Origin: Arthrobacter silvisoli
GTDB taxonomy: Bacteria > Actinomycetota > Actinomycetes > Actinomycetales > Micrococcaceae
NCBI RefSeq assembly: GCF_003369445.1
Contig: NZ_QRCU01000059.1
Location: 1-64,000 of the forward strand
Reading direction: 5' to 3'
DNA: 64,000 nucleotides
Every line of letters starts with the position of its first letter. The stretch's first letter is position 1. Under the pieces are notes generated by a model, which was not told the origin of the DNA, searched no databases, and worked only from the letters and a program-made list of their open reading frames with translations. This document shows, one piece after another, positions 33,123 to 40,383 of the stretch. Made by a program: the position numbers and the translations under genes.

Positions 33123-36101
33123 TCAGCGGCGCATCAGGGGAGTGCCGTCCAGGGAACGCTCTTCCAGGAGTCTCCCGCCCAGAATACGCTCCACCGCAGC
33201 CCGGCCAAACACGCCCGATTCCTCGATGGTTTCGTCATCGGCGCTTGGAATGTCCTCGACCATTGTGGCCGTTGCCCTTGACGCGCCGGCCGGGGCCTGG
33301 ATGCGTCCGGCCAGCGCTTCCGGGCTGTTCGAAAGCCGCTGGTACAGGCTCTGTTTGCTGGGCGCGCTGCCCGAAACGTCGGCCGCGGGTGCCGGAACGG
33401 TCGCCCAACTCCCCGCCGGGGCGGCGGCCGGTTCCGGAGCCTGCTGGGCGGGCGCGGGAACCTGCTGTGCTGGTGCCTGCTGTGCTGGTGCCTGTGCCGC
33501 GGCGGGCTCGTATGCCGGGGCACCGGAACTGCTGCCGGCCGGCGTGGGCACGGCCTGGGCCTGCGCCGGATCTGCCGGTGCGGACCCGGCAGGGACGGTT
33601 CCGACATTGCTGCTGGTGCCCACCACCCATGTGCCCGGTGACTGCTCCACCGCGCGCGACCACGGGTCGTTTGAGGTGTCGGCCGCGGGCTCGGTTTGAG
33701 AGCTTGTGGCGCCTACCCTGACGGGCGTTGGCGCTGCGACAGCTGCAGGCGCGGGTGCAGCGGTTGCGGCGGGCGCGGACTGCCAGCCGGAGTCCGACGG
33801 CGGAACCCAGTCCATGGGCGGTTCTTCGTCCAGCGGCGGGGCGTCTTCGTCGCGAGGGGGACCCCAGTCGTCGTCGGAATAAGAGTAGTCCCCGGACGCC
33901 GGCTGATCGGATGCCGGCTGATCGGATGGCGGTTGATCGGATGCCGGCTGCTCGGACGGCGGCACCGCGGCAGGCACGGCGGCAGGCACGGCGGCGCTGG
34001 GCTGTGCACCGCGTCCGGCCTGTGCACCGCGTTCGGCCTGTGCGGTGCTTTCAACCGGCGCCGTTGCCGGTTCGACGGCTGACGGAGCGGCCACGGGCGC
34101 GAGGCCCCAGGCAGTGTCCACTTCGGAGGGAGCGGGTGCCGTGGAAGCAGTGGGCGGCGTGGCGGCCACGGCCGCCGGCACGTGTGCCGGGGCTTCCGGG
34201 CTAGCCGGTGCTTTTGGGTTTGGCGCAGAGCTCCCTGAACTGTTAGCGCCCGCCGTGGCCGTGATCTGGCAGTCGATGCCAATGGTCTTGTGGATGGCCT
34301 GGCGCAGGTTTTCGGCGTGGTCGGCCCGGCTGAACGCGGTGGCGAGGCCGTCCGTGGTGAACGCCAGCACCAGCGTCTGGCCATCGAAACGTGCCACCTG
34401 CGCGTTGGCGCCAACCAGGGCCCAGCTGCTTCGTTTGATCTTGCTCAGCGTCTGCAGGATGTCCTGCCAGGCACGGCGGACCACTTCGACGTCGGCGCCT
34501 CCGGCGGGGGTACTGGCGGCGGGGGCATTGGCGGTAGAGGTACGGGCGGCCGAAGTGCTGGCGGCAGGGGCAGCGGACGGCTGGGCAAGCGGCGCAGCTG
34601 CCGGAGCCGCGCCTGGTACAGGAGCCGGGGGCGTCGCAGGTGTTGCAGAAGCGGCGGCGGGCGCGGATGCGTCGGCGGGCGCCTGCGGCCTGTCCTCGAC
34701 CGGCCAGTCGTTGGTAGTGACCCGGGGCGCGGAGTTCTGGCTCCTGGCCGGAACTGGCTCCGCCGGCTTGGTTTCGGCCGCAGGGGCGGGTTCCACCGGG
34801 GCGGGTTCCACTGGGGCGGGCGGAGCGGCCGCTGCTGCGGGCACCCGGGCGGGTTCCGGCGTCGGGCCCTGATCGGCCGGAATCGACGGCGCAGACTGCG
34901 CAGGAGCAGTCTCTCCCGCGGGCAGTGCTCCGCCGTAGCTGAGGCGCCGCTCCACGCGGTCGATCCGGGCCGCGATTCCGCGCTCTGTCTGCTCGGCGCC
35001 GGGCAGCAGGATCCGTGCGCACAGCAACTCGAGGTGCAGGCGCGGAGAGGTGGCGCCGGTCATCTCGGTGAGGGCGGTGTTGGTGACGTCCGCCGCCCGG
35101 GACAGCTCGGCGGCCCCGAGAGCCTTGGCCTGGCCCTGCATGCGGGCGATCTGGTCGTCCGGCATGCCGCGCAGGATGGCGCGGGCGCTTTCCGGCATGG
35201 CCTGGACGATGATGAGGTCACGGAAGCGTTCGAGGAGGTCCTCGACGAAGCGGCGGGGATCGTGCCCGGCATGGATGACCCGGTCCACCGCGCGGAAGAC
35301 GGTGGCGGAGTCGCCGGCGGCAATGGCCTCGACGACGTCGTCCAGCAGCGAAGCGTGCGTATACCCGAGGAGCGCGACGGCGAGCTCGTAGTCCAGTCCG
35401 GTGTTGCCGGCTCCGGCCATGAGCTGGTCCAGCACCGAAAGTGAGTCACGGACGGAGCCGCCGCCGGCCCGGATCACGAGCGATAGCACACCAGGCGCTA
35501 CCGGCACGTTCTCCGCGGCGCAAAGCTGCTCTAGGTAGGCCATGAGCGGTTCCGGCGGCACCAACCTGAAGGGGTAGTGGTGCGTACGGGACCGGATGGT
35601 GCCGATGACCTTGTCCGGCTCCGTGGTGGCGAAGATGAACTTGATGTGTTCCGGCGGCTCCTCGACGATTTTCAGGAGCGCGTTGAAGCCGGCCGAGGTG
35701 ACCATGTGGGCTTCGTCGATGATGAAGATCTTGTAACGGTCGCGCACCGGCGCGAAGGTGGCGCGCTCGCGGAGGTCGCGGGCGTCGTCCACACCGCCGT
35801 GGCTGGCGGCGTCGATCTCGATGACGTCAAGGGAACCGGAACCGCCGCGGGCGAGCTCGATGCAGCTGTTGCACTTGCCGCAAGGGGTGTCGGTGGGGCC
35901 TTCGGCGCAGTTGAGGCAGCGGGCGAGGATCCGGGCGGACGTGGTTTTGCCGCAGCCGCGCGGGCCGGAGAAGAGGTAGGCGTGGTTGACGCGGTTCTTG
36001 CGCAGCGCCGTCATGAGCGGCTCGGTGACATGTTCCTGCCCGATAACGTCCGCGAACGAATCCGGGCGATACCTACGGTAGAGGGCAGTTGTAACAGTCA
36101 C
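33123..36101 (-). CDS. dnaX: DNA polymerase III subunits gamma and tau, with unusually long Pro/Ala-rich linker
   Basis: Clamp-loader ATPase of the replisome, 992 aa. The AAA+ core spans residues 1 to about 365: Walker A GPRGCGKTT (about residue 46), the four-Cys zinc module CLNC...CGKCNSC (about residues 63-82), DEAH (about residue 128) and the sensor region TIRSRTHHYPFR. Domain III ends near residue 370. From about 395 the chain is dominated by A/P/T/S/Q-rich sequence, with SDQP repeats and AQQAPAQQ repeats, interrupted near residue 540 by an ordered block (VVRRAWQDILQTLSKIKR, then STWALVG-like WALVGANAQVARF) which is the tau-type domain. A GTG start at 36101, with TAGGTT six bases upstream, suggests leaderless expression. 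Confidence 0.95.
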   Translation of the reverse strand: MTVTTALYRRYRPDSFADVIGQEHVTEPLMTALRKNRVNHAYLFSGPRGCGKTTSARILARCLNCAEGPTDTPCGKCNSCIELARGGSGSLDVIEIDAASHGGVDDARDLRERATFAPVRDRYKIFIIDEAHMVTSAGFNALLKIVEEPPEHIKFIFATTEPDKVIGTIRSRTHHYPFRLVPPEPLMAYLEQLCAAENVPVAPGVLSLVIRAGGGSVRDSLSVLDQLMAGAGNTGLDYELAVALLGYTHASLLDDVVEAIAAGDSATVFRAVDRVIHAGHDPRRFVEDLLERFRDLIIVQAMPESARAILRGMPDDQIARMQGQAKALGAAELSRAADVTNTALTEMTGATSPRLHLELLCARILLPGAEQTERGIAARIDRVERRLSYGGALPAGETAPAQSAPSIPADQGPTPEPARVPAAAAAPPAPVEPAPVEPAPAAETKPAEPVPARSQNSAPRVTTNDWPVEDRPQAPADASAPAAASATPATPPAPVPGAAPAAAPLAQPSAAPAASTSAARTSTANAPAASTPAGGADVEVVRRAWQDILQTLSKIKRSSWALVGANAQVARFDGQTLVLAFTTDGLATAFSRADHAENLRQAIHKTIGIDCQITATAGANSSGSSAPNPKAPASPEAPAHVPAAVAATPPTASTAPAPSEVDTAWGLAPVAAPSAVEPATAPVESTAQAERGAQAGRGAQPSAAVPAAVPAAVPPSEQPASDQPPSDQPASDQPASGDYSYSDDDWGPPRDEDAPPLDEEPPMDWVPPSDSGWQSAPAATAAPAPAAVAAPTPVRVGATSSQTEPAADTSNDPWSRAVEQSPGTWVVGTSSNVGTVPAGSAPADPAQAQAVPTPAGSSSGAPAYEPAAAQAPAQQAPAQQVPAPAQQAPEPAAAPAGSWATVPAPAADVSGSAPSKQSLYQRLSNSPEALAGRIQAPAGASRATATMVEDIPSADDETIEESGVFGRAAVERILGGRLLEERSLDGTPLMRR

Positions 36102-36107
36102 AGGGGA

Positions 36108-36113
36108 AACCTA
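36108..36113 (-). promoter_or_regulatory. Leaderless -10 element TAGGTT for dnaX
   Basis: On the minus strand TAGGTT ends six bases before the GTG at 36101. Confidence 0.5.
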
Positions 36114-36141
36114 GCGGTAGGGACTGACATTTAAAGTAAGT

Positions 36142-36229
36142 GACCCCTCATGCACCCGCCAGAGCCCATCTACCCTTGCTACCTTCCGGTCCTGGGGGAG
36201 TTCAACAGGATGACGCCACATGAGGGGCC
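36142..36229 (-). ncRNA. ffs: Small signal recognition particle RNA (4.5S-type)
   Basis: The minus strand carries the universal SRP tetraloop region CAGGACCGGAAGGTAGCAAGGGTA, in part (ACCGGAAGG at about 36183-36191), with the GGAA loop and the GCA/AGCA internal loop needed for Ffh binding. The ends pair: CCCCTCATG (36219-36227 on the minus strand) with CATGAGGGG (36144-36152). A position immediately upstream of dnaX is common in actinobacteria. The ends are approximate to a few bases. Confidence 0.92.
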
Positions 36230-36665
36230 GACGACAAGCTTACCCGAACTTTCAGCGGCACTCGAATCCGCCGTCGGGCACTGGAAACTACAGCAGCCGG
36301 GCACTGGAAACCGCAGCGCTGAGACCGTCTCCGGCGCGATGCCGAAGGACGTGGCCACGCCGATTCCGGAGGTCGCGGTGACCATCTTGGTCCGGGAGTC
36401 CGCATCCTCCACCTGTCCACCACTGGTCTTGGAACGGCCCGCTAGGAACTCCGAGGTTTCCCGCGGGCCCGTGGACTGTTTCGATGACCAGCCCCGTCTC
36501 TTCGAGCACGCGGCCGCCCAGGCACAGGGGCAGGTCATCATTGGGCCCATTGCAGGGAAAACCAAGCCCGGCAGTTTGCCAGCCTTCTTGGGGCAAGCGG
36601 AAGGAGTCTACGGGGTGGCTGGCTTGGCACCTTATAAAGTCGGTGCCCGGTGATGTGATGGGTTG
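36230..36665. other. Intergenic stretch between SRP RNA and HNH gene, no supported gene
   Basis: Open frames run on both strands but none has a credible start, ribosome site or recognised domain. The longest plus-strand one begins inside the SRP RNA, and a minus-strand one (about 36179-36565) also runs through it. A short direct repeat CGGGCACTGGAAAC occurs near 36275 and again near 36299. The SRP RNA promoter must be near 36235-36275 on the minus strand. Confidence 0.5.
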
Positions 36666-37445
36666 ATGGAGATCACCAGCAGTTTGGAGGTAATGGCGCC
36701 GCGGTCCGCGGGGTCTGATCTGCTGGTGGTGCTGGACGGTTTGGTCTCGACGTTGCAGTCTGTGGAGTCGGCGATCGCGGGCTTGCAGGCCTTGCGGGAA
36801 TACACCCTCGCCATTGCGTCCCGGGTCGCGGACGTGCTGGCAGAGGAGGACACGCGGGACGGCGGCAAGCACGACGGCGGCAAGAACGACGGCGGCGCGG
36901 GGCCGGGCGCGTTCAGGGGCCTGCGGTGGGACGGTGCGGAGCTGGCCCGGCGTGCGGTGGCCGCTGAGATCGCCACTGCGACCCGCGCTAACGACCGGAC
37001 CGTGCAGCGGCAGATGGGCCAGGCCGTGGAGGTGCTGGACCGTTTCCCTGCGACGTTTCAGGCCCTGGCGCGGGGCCGGATCAGCCTGGCCCACGCCCGG
37101 GTGATCCAGGACGCCGGAGCCGTGCTGGACGACCCAGCGGTGTTGGCCCGGTATGAGGCCGTGGTGGTGGCGTGCGCCGAACACCAGGCACCGGGGCGGG
37201 TATGGCGCCTGGCGGTCCGGGAGGCCGAGAAGGCGCAGCCCGAGCCCCTGGCCGCCCGGCACGAACGGGCCGGCGCGCAGAGATGCGTCCGCGTCACGCC
37301 CCTGCCCGACGGGATGGCCGAACTCGCCGCCACCCTCCCCGCGGCCGTGGCCTACGGCATCCACGACCGCCTCACCCGGATGGCCCGGGCACACGCCGGC
37401 CTGGCGCGGGACCACGCAACGGAACCGGGCCCGACCACCGGGCCC

Positions 37446-37560
37446 GCCTGCAGCACCGATCAGCGCAGCACCGATCAGCGCAGCACCGACCAACGCAGCA
37501 CCGGGCCTGCCTGCACCACCGGGCCTGCCTGCACCACCGACCAGCGCAGCACCGATCAGC
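37446..37560 (+). repeat. 15-bp minisatellite in the HNH gene
   Basis: Units of GATCAGCGCAGCACC and variants (about 37451-37502 and again 37538-37560) encode the peptide repeat STDQR, with a second unit of about 21 bases, GGGCCTGCCTGCACCACC, repeated between. All changes keep the reading frame (multiples of three). This is a hypervariable linker inside the DUF222 region. Confidence 0.8.
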
Positions 37561-38161
37561 TTCGTGCCGACTTCCTGTCCGAACTGCTGTTGTGCGGTGC
37601 TCCCGCCGGGCACGACACCGCGGACGGGCTCCTGGCCGCGATCACCGCCCGGGTGGACGTCACCGTGCCGGTGCTGACCCTGATTGACCGCGACGCCACC
37701 GGAGACGCAGGCAACCCGGCCCCAGCCCGGGTTGGCACGGTCGCCGGGGTGAACACCGCAGGCCAGGTCCCGGCCGAGCTGGACGGGCGCCACCCCATCG
37801 ACCCCGGCACCGCCAGGATCCTTGCCGGGCAGGCCGCCGCGTGGAACAGGGTCCTGACCGACCCCATCACCGGGGCCGTGTTGGCCGTGGACCGGTCCGG
37901 CCCGGCGAAGACCTCAAACGCCTCCTCACCGCCCGCGACACCCGGTGCCGCTTCCCCGGCTGCGGCATCCCGGCCCGCGATCTCGACCTGGACCATACCC
38001 ACGACGCCGCCCAAGGCGGAACGACCGACGCCGGCAACCTCGCCGGACTCTGCCGGCGCCATCACACGCTCAAGCACCACTCACGATGGAAGATCCGGCA
38101 AACCGGCGCCGGAAACCTCGAATGGACCAGCCCCACCGGCAGGACCTACAAAGACAGTCCG

Positions 38162-38257
38162 CCCCTTCCCGCGACCCACATTTCAATTGCCCCCGACGGC
38201 TTAGGAGCGCCCCTTCCCGCGACCCACATTTCAATTGCCCCCGACGGCTTAGGAGCG
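38162..38257 (+). repeat. 48-bp exact tandem duplication at the 3' end of the HNH gene
   Basis: The 48 bases at 38162-38209 (starting CCCCTTCCCGCGACCCACAT) are repeated at 38210-38257. In the HNH frame this is a 16-residue unit, PLPATHISIAPDGLGA, present twice. Confidence 0.9.
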
Positions 38258-38404
38258 GCCCACGGTCGTGCCCGCGCGCCGGACAACACAATTGACCCGC
38301 CACCGTTCTGAGTCTGATCCAGCCACAAGGATCTCCAGCTACAAGGAATCTTGAGTCGGGTACAACATCGCGGCTCCGAGCCGGACCTGCTGCCCCACAC
38401 CGGA

Positions 38405-38728
38405 CTACCGCCATCCCTCCACGGGCCAGGTCATGAACGCGGGCTCCTCATACGGGTGCGCCGCGCGCAAAGCCCGCACGACGCCGTCGAGCAGTTCCTC
38501 CTCCACCACGCACTCGATCCGGAGTTCGGGCACCTGCTCGGGCTCGTTGAGGGAGCCGATGAAGGGTTCAGCCCCTGCCAGGGGAGTGAAACGGCCGGTG
38601 CCCGGGGTGGTGAACGCGCAGTGGCCGTAGTCGCCGATCCGGCCCGCGCCGGCGTCTCCGATGGCGGCCAACAGCCCCTCGCTGTGCTGCAGCGGAACGT
38701 AGACCACCAGGGCGTGGAGTTGGCTCAT
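38405..38728 (-). CDS. YqfO-like protein (NIF3 C-terminal-like)
   Basis: A 107-aa stand-alone protein of the YqfO/NIF3-related type: VVYVPLQHSEGLLAAIGDAGAGRIGDYGHCAF (in part), TGRFTPLAGAEPFIGSLNE, ELRIECVVEEELLDGVV and AHPYEEPAFMTWPVE. The GRIGDY and HPYEEPAF motifs are the family signatures. In whole NIF3 proteins this fold is an inserted regulatory domain. The longer open frame reaches 39100; I start at ATG 38728, where CAGGAT lies six bases upstream, matching the other leaderless-looking genes. Confidence 0.8.
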   Translation of the reverse strand: MSQLHALVVYVPLQHSEGLLAAIGDAGAGRIGDYGHCAFTTPGTGRFTPLAGAEPFIGSLNEPEQVPELRIECVVEEELLDGVVRALRAAHPYEEPAFMTWPVEGWR

Positions 38729-38734
38729 CCCACC

Positions 38735-38740
38735 ATCCTG
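38735..38740 (-). promoter_or_regulatory. Candidate leaderless -10 element CAGGAT
   Basis: CAGGAT on the minus strand, six bases before the ATG at 38728. Confidence 0.45.
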
Positions 38741-39070
38741 CCAGTGGTCGCGGAAACACGCGGGAAAACAGGTCAAAGGATGGTTTCTAATTTCCATTGC
38801 CAAACCAAAGGGTCTTCGCCGAACATTGGTATGTACACCGATTGGGGCAATCTCAAGGTTGTGAGGCGTAGGGCCTGTTGGGGAGACCGGACCCGGCGTC
38901 TCAACGGTGTACCGCAGGAATGGGCGCATTGGGGGCGTCCATTTTTTCGTTAAGGCACGACGTACCCGGCGAGGCCCCGAAGTGACGCCGCAGGAGCCGT
39001 GCGGATGCCCCGATTGGGAGATGCCGGAAAACTCCGGTACAGTAGGACCTGCTTTTGATTCAAAAGCATT
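38741..39070. promoter_or_regulatory. Spacer before tRNA-Ser, with tRNA promoter
   Basis: No gene is supported in these 330 bases. A promoter for the tRNA is visible: TTGGGA at 39014-39019 and TACAGT at 39038-39043 with an 18-base spacer, giving a start close to 39050. The rest has no recognised element. Confidence 0.6.
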
Positions 39071-39155
39071 GGAGAATTCGCCTAGCGGCCTATGGCGCAC
39101 GCCTGGAACGCGTGTTGGGTTAACGCCCTCGGGGGTTCAAATCCCCCATTCTCCG
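39071..39155 (+). tRNA. tRNA-Ser (anticodon GGA)
   Basis: Acceptor arms GGAGAAT (39071-39077) and ATTCTCC (39148-39154) pair fully, with discriminator G at 39155. The anticodon arm holds GCACGC/CTGGAAC/GCGTGT with anticodon GGA. A long variable arm (about GTTGGGTTAACGCCC) is the serine class II feature. The T arm is GGGGGTTCAAATCCCCC. CCA is not encoded. Confidence 0.95.
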
Positions 39156-39161
39156 CGTTTT

Positions 39162-39197
39162 GGCCCCGGTCCTTCGTTTGAAGGGCCGGGGCCTTTT
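39162..39197 (+). terminator. Terminator after tRNA-Ser
   Basis: Stem GGCCCCGGTCCTTC (39162-39175) with GAAGGGCCGGGGCC (39180-39193), GTTT loop, followed by TTTT at 39194-39197. Confidence 0.85.
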
Positions 39198-39362
39198 GCG
39201 TTCCTGTAGAACCGCCGCCGATCCGGCCGTACCGCACCGCTGACGTGTCCGTCCTGACCCTCTTTGGCCGGGGTGCCGTGCGACGTGCCGGCGACACGCG
39301 GCCAGGACGCCTTCATGGTGGCCAAAGAAGGTCAGGAAGGCTGGGGCTCCCTTGCACCGCAC

Positions 39363-40262
39363 TCAGCTCCGCGTGGCCGCCACGCGCTCCAGGACTTCGC
39401 GGCAGGCGAGGATGGCCGGGTGGATGCGGCCCGCCTTGCGCGTGGAGGTGAAGATGGTGCGGTGGGGCAGTTCGGGAAGCTCCAGCAGCTGCACCGACTT
39501 CTCGCGTCCAGTCCAGACGAGGTCCGGCATGAGCGCGACGGCGTTGCCGGACTCGATCAGCCGGATCTGTGCCTGGAGGTCCGCGGTTTCGTAGCGGACA
39601 TCGGGTTCGAAGCCTGCGGAACGGCAGGCTTGCTCGGCCCAGTGCCGGGACGCCGCCCCATGAGGTTCCATCACCCACGGCATCTCCGCAGTATCCGCCA
39701 GCGAGGTAATCCTCTCACCGCCCAAACCAAGAGGGGGAGTGGCCAGCCGGATGGCGTCACTGGTCAGGGTGGCGCGGTCAAGGCCCGGATGGTGCGGCGC
39801 GGCATGGCCCGGGTACTGCTCGGCCACCACAATGTCGAAGTCCCGCGCCCAGGTTTCGTAGAGCGCGGTTTCGGGTTCGCGCTGGGTCATTTCGACGCGT
39901 ACTTCCGGGTACTCGGCGCGCATTGACGTCAGGAAGTCCGGCATGAGGGCCAGTGCGGCGGACTGGAACACCGCCAGGCGAACGGTCCCGGTGACGGAGG
40001 AGAGCGATGCGGCGAGGTCCGTCTCGGCCGCCTCCAGGGTGGCCAGCAGGGATGCCGCGTGCTCCACGAGGATCTCCGCCTGCGGCGTGAGCTGGACCCG
40101 GCGGCCGGACTTGCGCAACAGCTCAACGCCGGCTTCCTTCTCCAGCAAAGTCAGCTGCTGGGACACCGACGACGGGCTGTACTTCATCGCGTCCGCCACC
40201 TCGGCGAGGGTCCCGCGGATCTTCAGTTCATGCAGCAATCGGAGCCGCCGGACGTCCAGCAT
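39363..40262 (-). CDS. LysR-family regulator, probable putA regulator
   Basis: A 299-aa activator/repressor. The N-terminal winged helix MLDVRRLRLLHELKIRGTL through SPSSVSQQLTLLEKEAGVELL (residues about 1-60) is followed by a two-lobe effector-binding domain to the end. It starts at ATG 40262, with GGAGGG just upstream; the frame is open further, to 40364. It is divergent from putA with 121 bases between, so regulation of proline catabolism is inferred. The effector is not known. Confidence 0.9.
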   Translation of the reverse strand: MLDVRRLRLLHELKIRGTLAEVADAMKYSPSSVSQQLTLLEKEAGVELLRKSGRRVQLTPQAEILVEHAASLLATLEAAETDLAASLSSVTGTVRLAVFQSAALALMPDFLTSMRAEYPEVRVEMTQREPETALYETWARDFDIVVAEQYPGHAAPHHPGLDRATLTSDAIRLATPPLGLGGERITSLADTAEMPWVMEPHGAASRHWAEQACRSAGFEPDVRYETADLQAQIRLIESGNAVALMPDLVWTGREKSVQLLELPELPHRTIFTSTRKAGRIHPAILACREVLERVAATRS

Positions 40263-40383
40263 GGACCCTCCAAAAATGATCGTTAACACTAACGAATATC
40301 GTTCGGAAAAGTTCGCTTTTCCTAATCTGATTGTAGATCCATACTGGTGGAAACGAAGCACCATCCCCTAAGGAAAAACGCGC
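40263..40383. promoter_or_regulatory. LysR/putA divergent operator region
   Basis: The A/T-rich region holds two adjoining dyads: CGTTAACACTAACG (40281-40294, arms CGTTA/TAACG) and ACGAATATCGT (40292-40302, arms ACGA/TCGT). These are candidate LysR sites. TAATCT at about 40323-40328 is a possible -10 for putA, and AAGGAAAAA precedes its start. Confidence 0.6.

Larger units (their letters stand above)
36666..38311 (+). pseudogene. DUF222/HNH endonuclease gene with a one-base frameshift
   Basis: A DUF222-HNH family gene split into two frames. Frame one (from ATG 36666) encodes the DUF222 part: FRGLRWDGAELARRAVAAEIA to NRVLTDPITGAVLAVDR. The HNH part continues in another frame: RPGEDLKRLLTARDTRCRFPGC, then LDLDHTHDAAQGGTTDAGNLAGLCRRHHTLKHH (in pieces), with the DH and RRHH catalytic residues. 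At about 37896, GACCGGT-CCGGCCC would become GACCGGTACCGGCCC with one added A, restoring VDRYRPGEDLKRLL, the usual family junction. So a single base deletion (real or a sequencing error) separates the halves. Without the shift, frame one would run to 38204 with no HNH. It contains a 15-bp minisatellite and a 48-bp tandem duplication. Confidence 0.85.

Noticed and set aside
36136..36147. GTAAGTGACCCC beside the SRP RNA, identical to part of the 24-bp palindrome at 14371-14394
   Set aside because: Only twelve bases, at the RNA 3' end and without the palindrome partner; it could be chance. A genome-wide motif count would decide.
36150..36653. A 167-codon plus-strand open frame after dnaX
   Set aside because: Its start lies inside the SRP RNA gene, it has no ribosome site, and the product matches no family I know.
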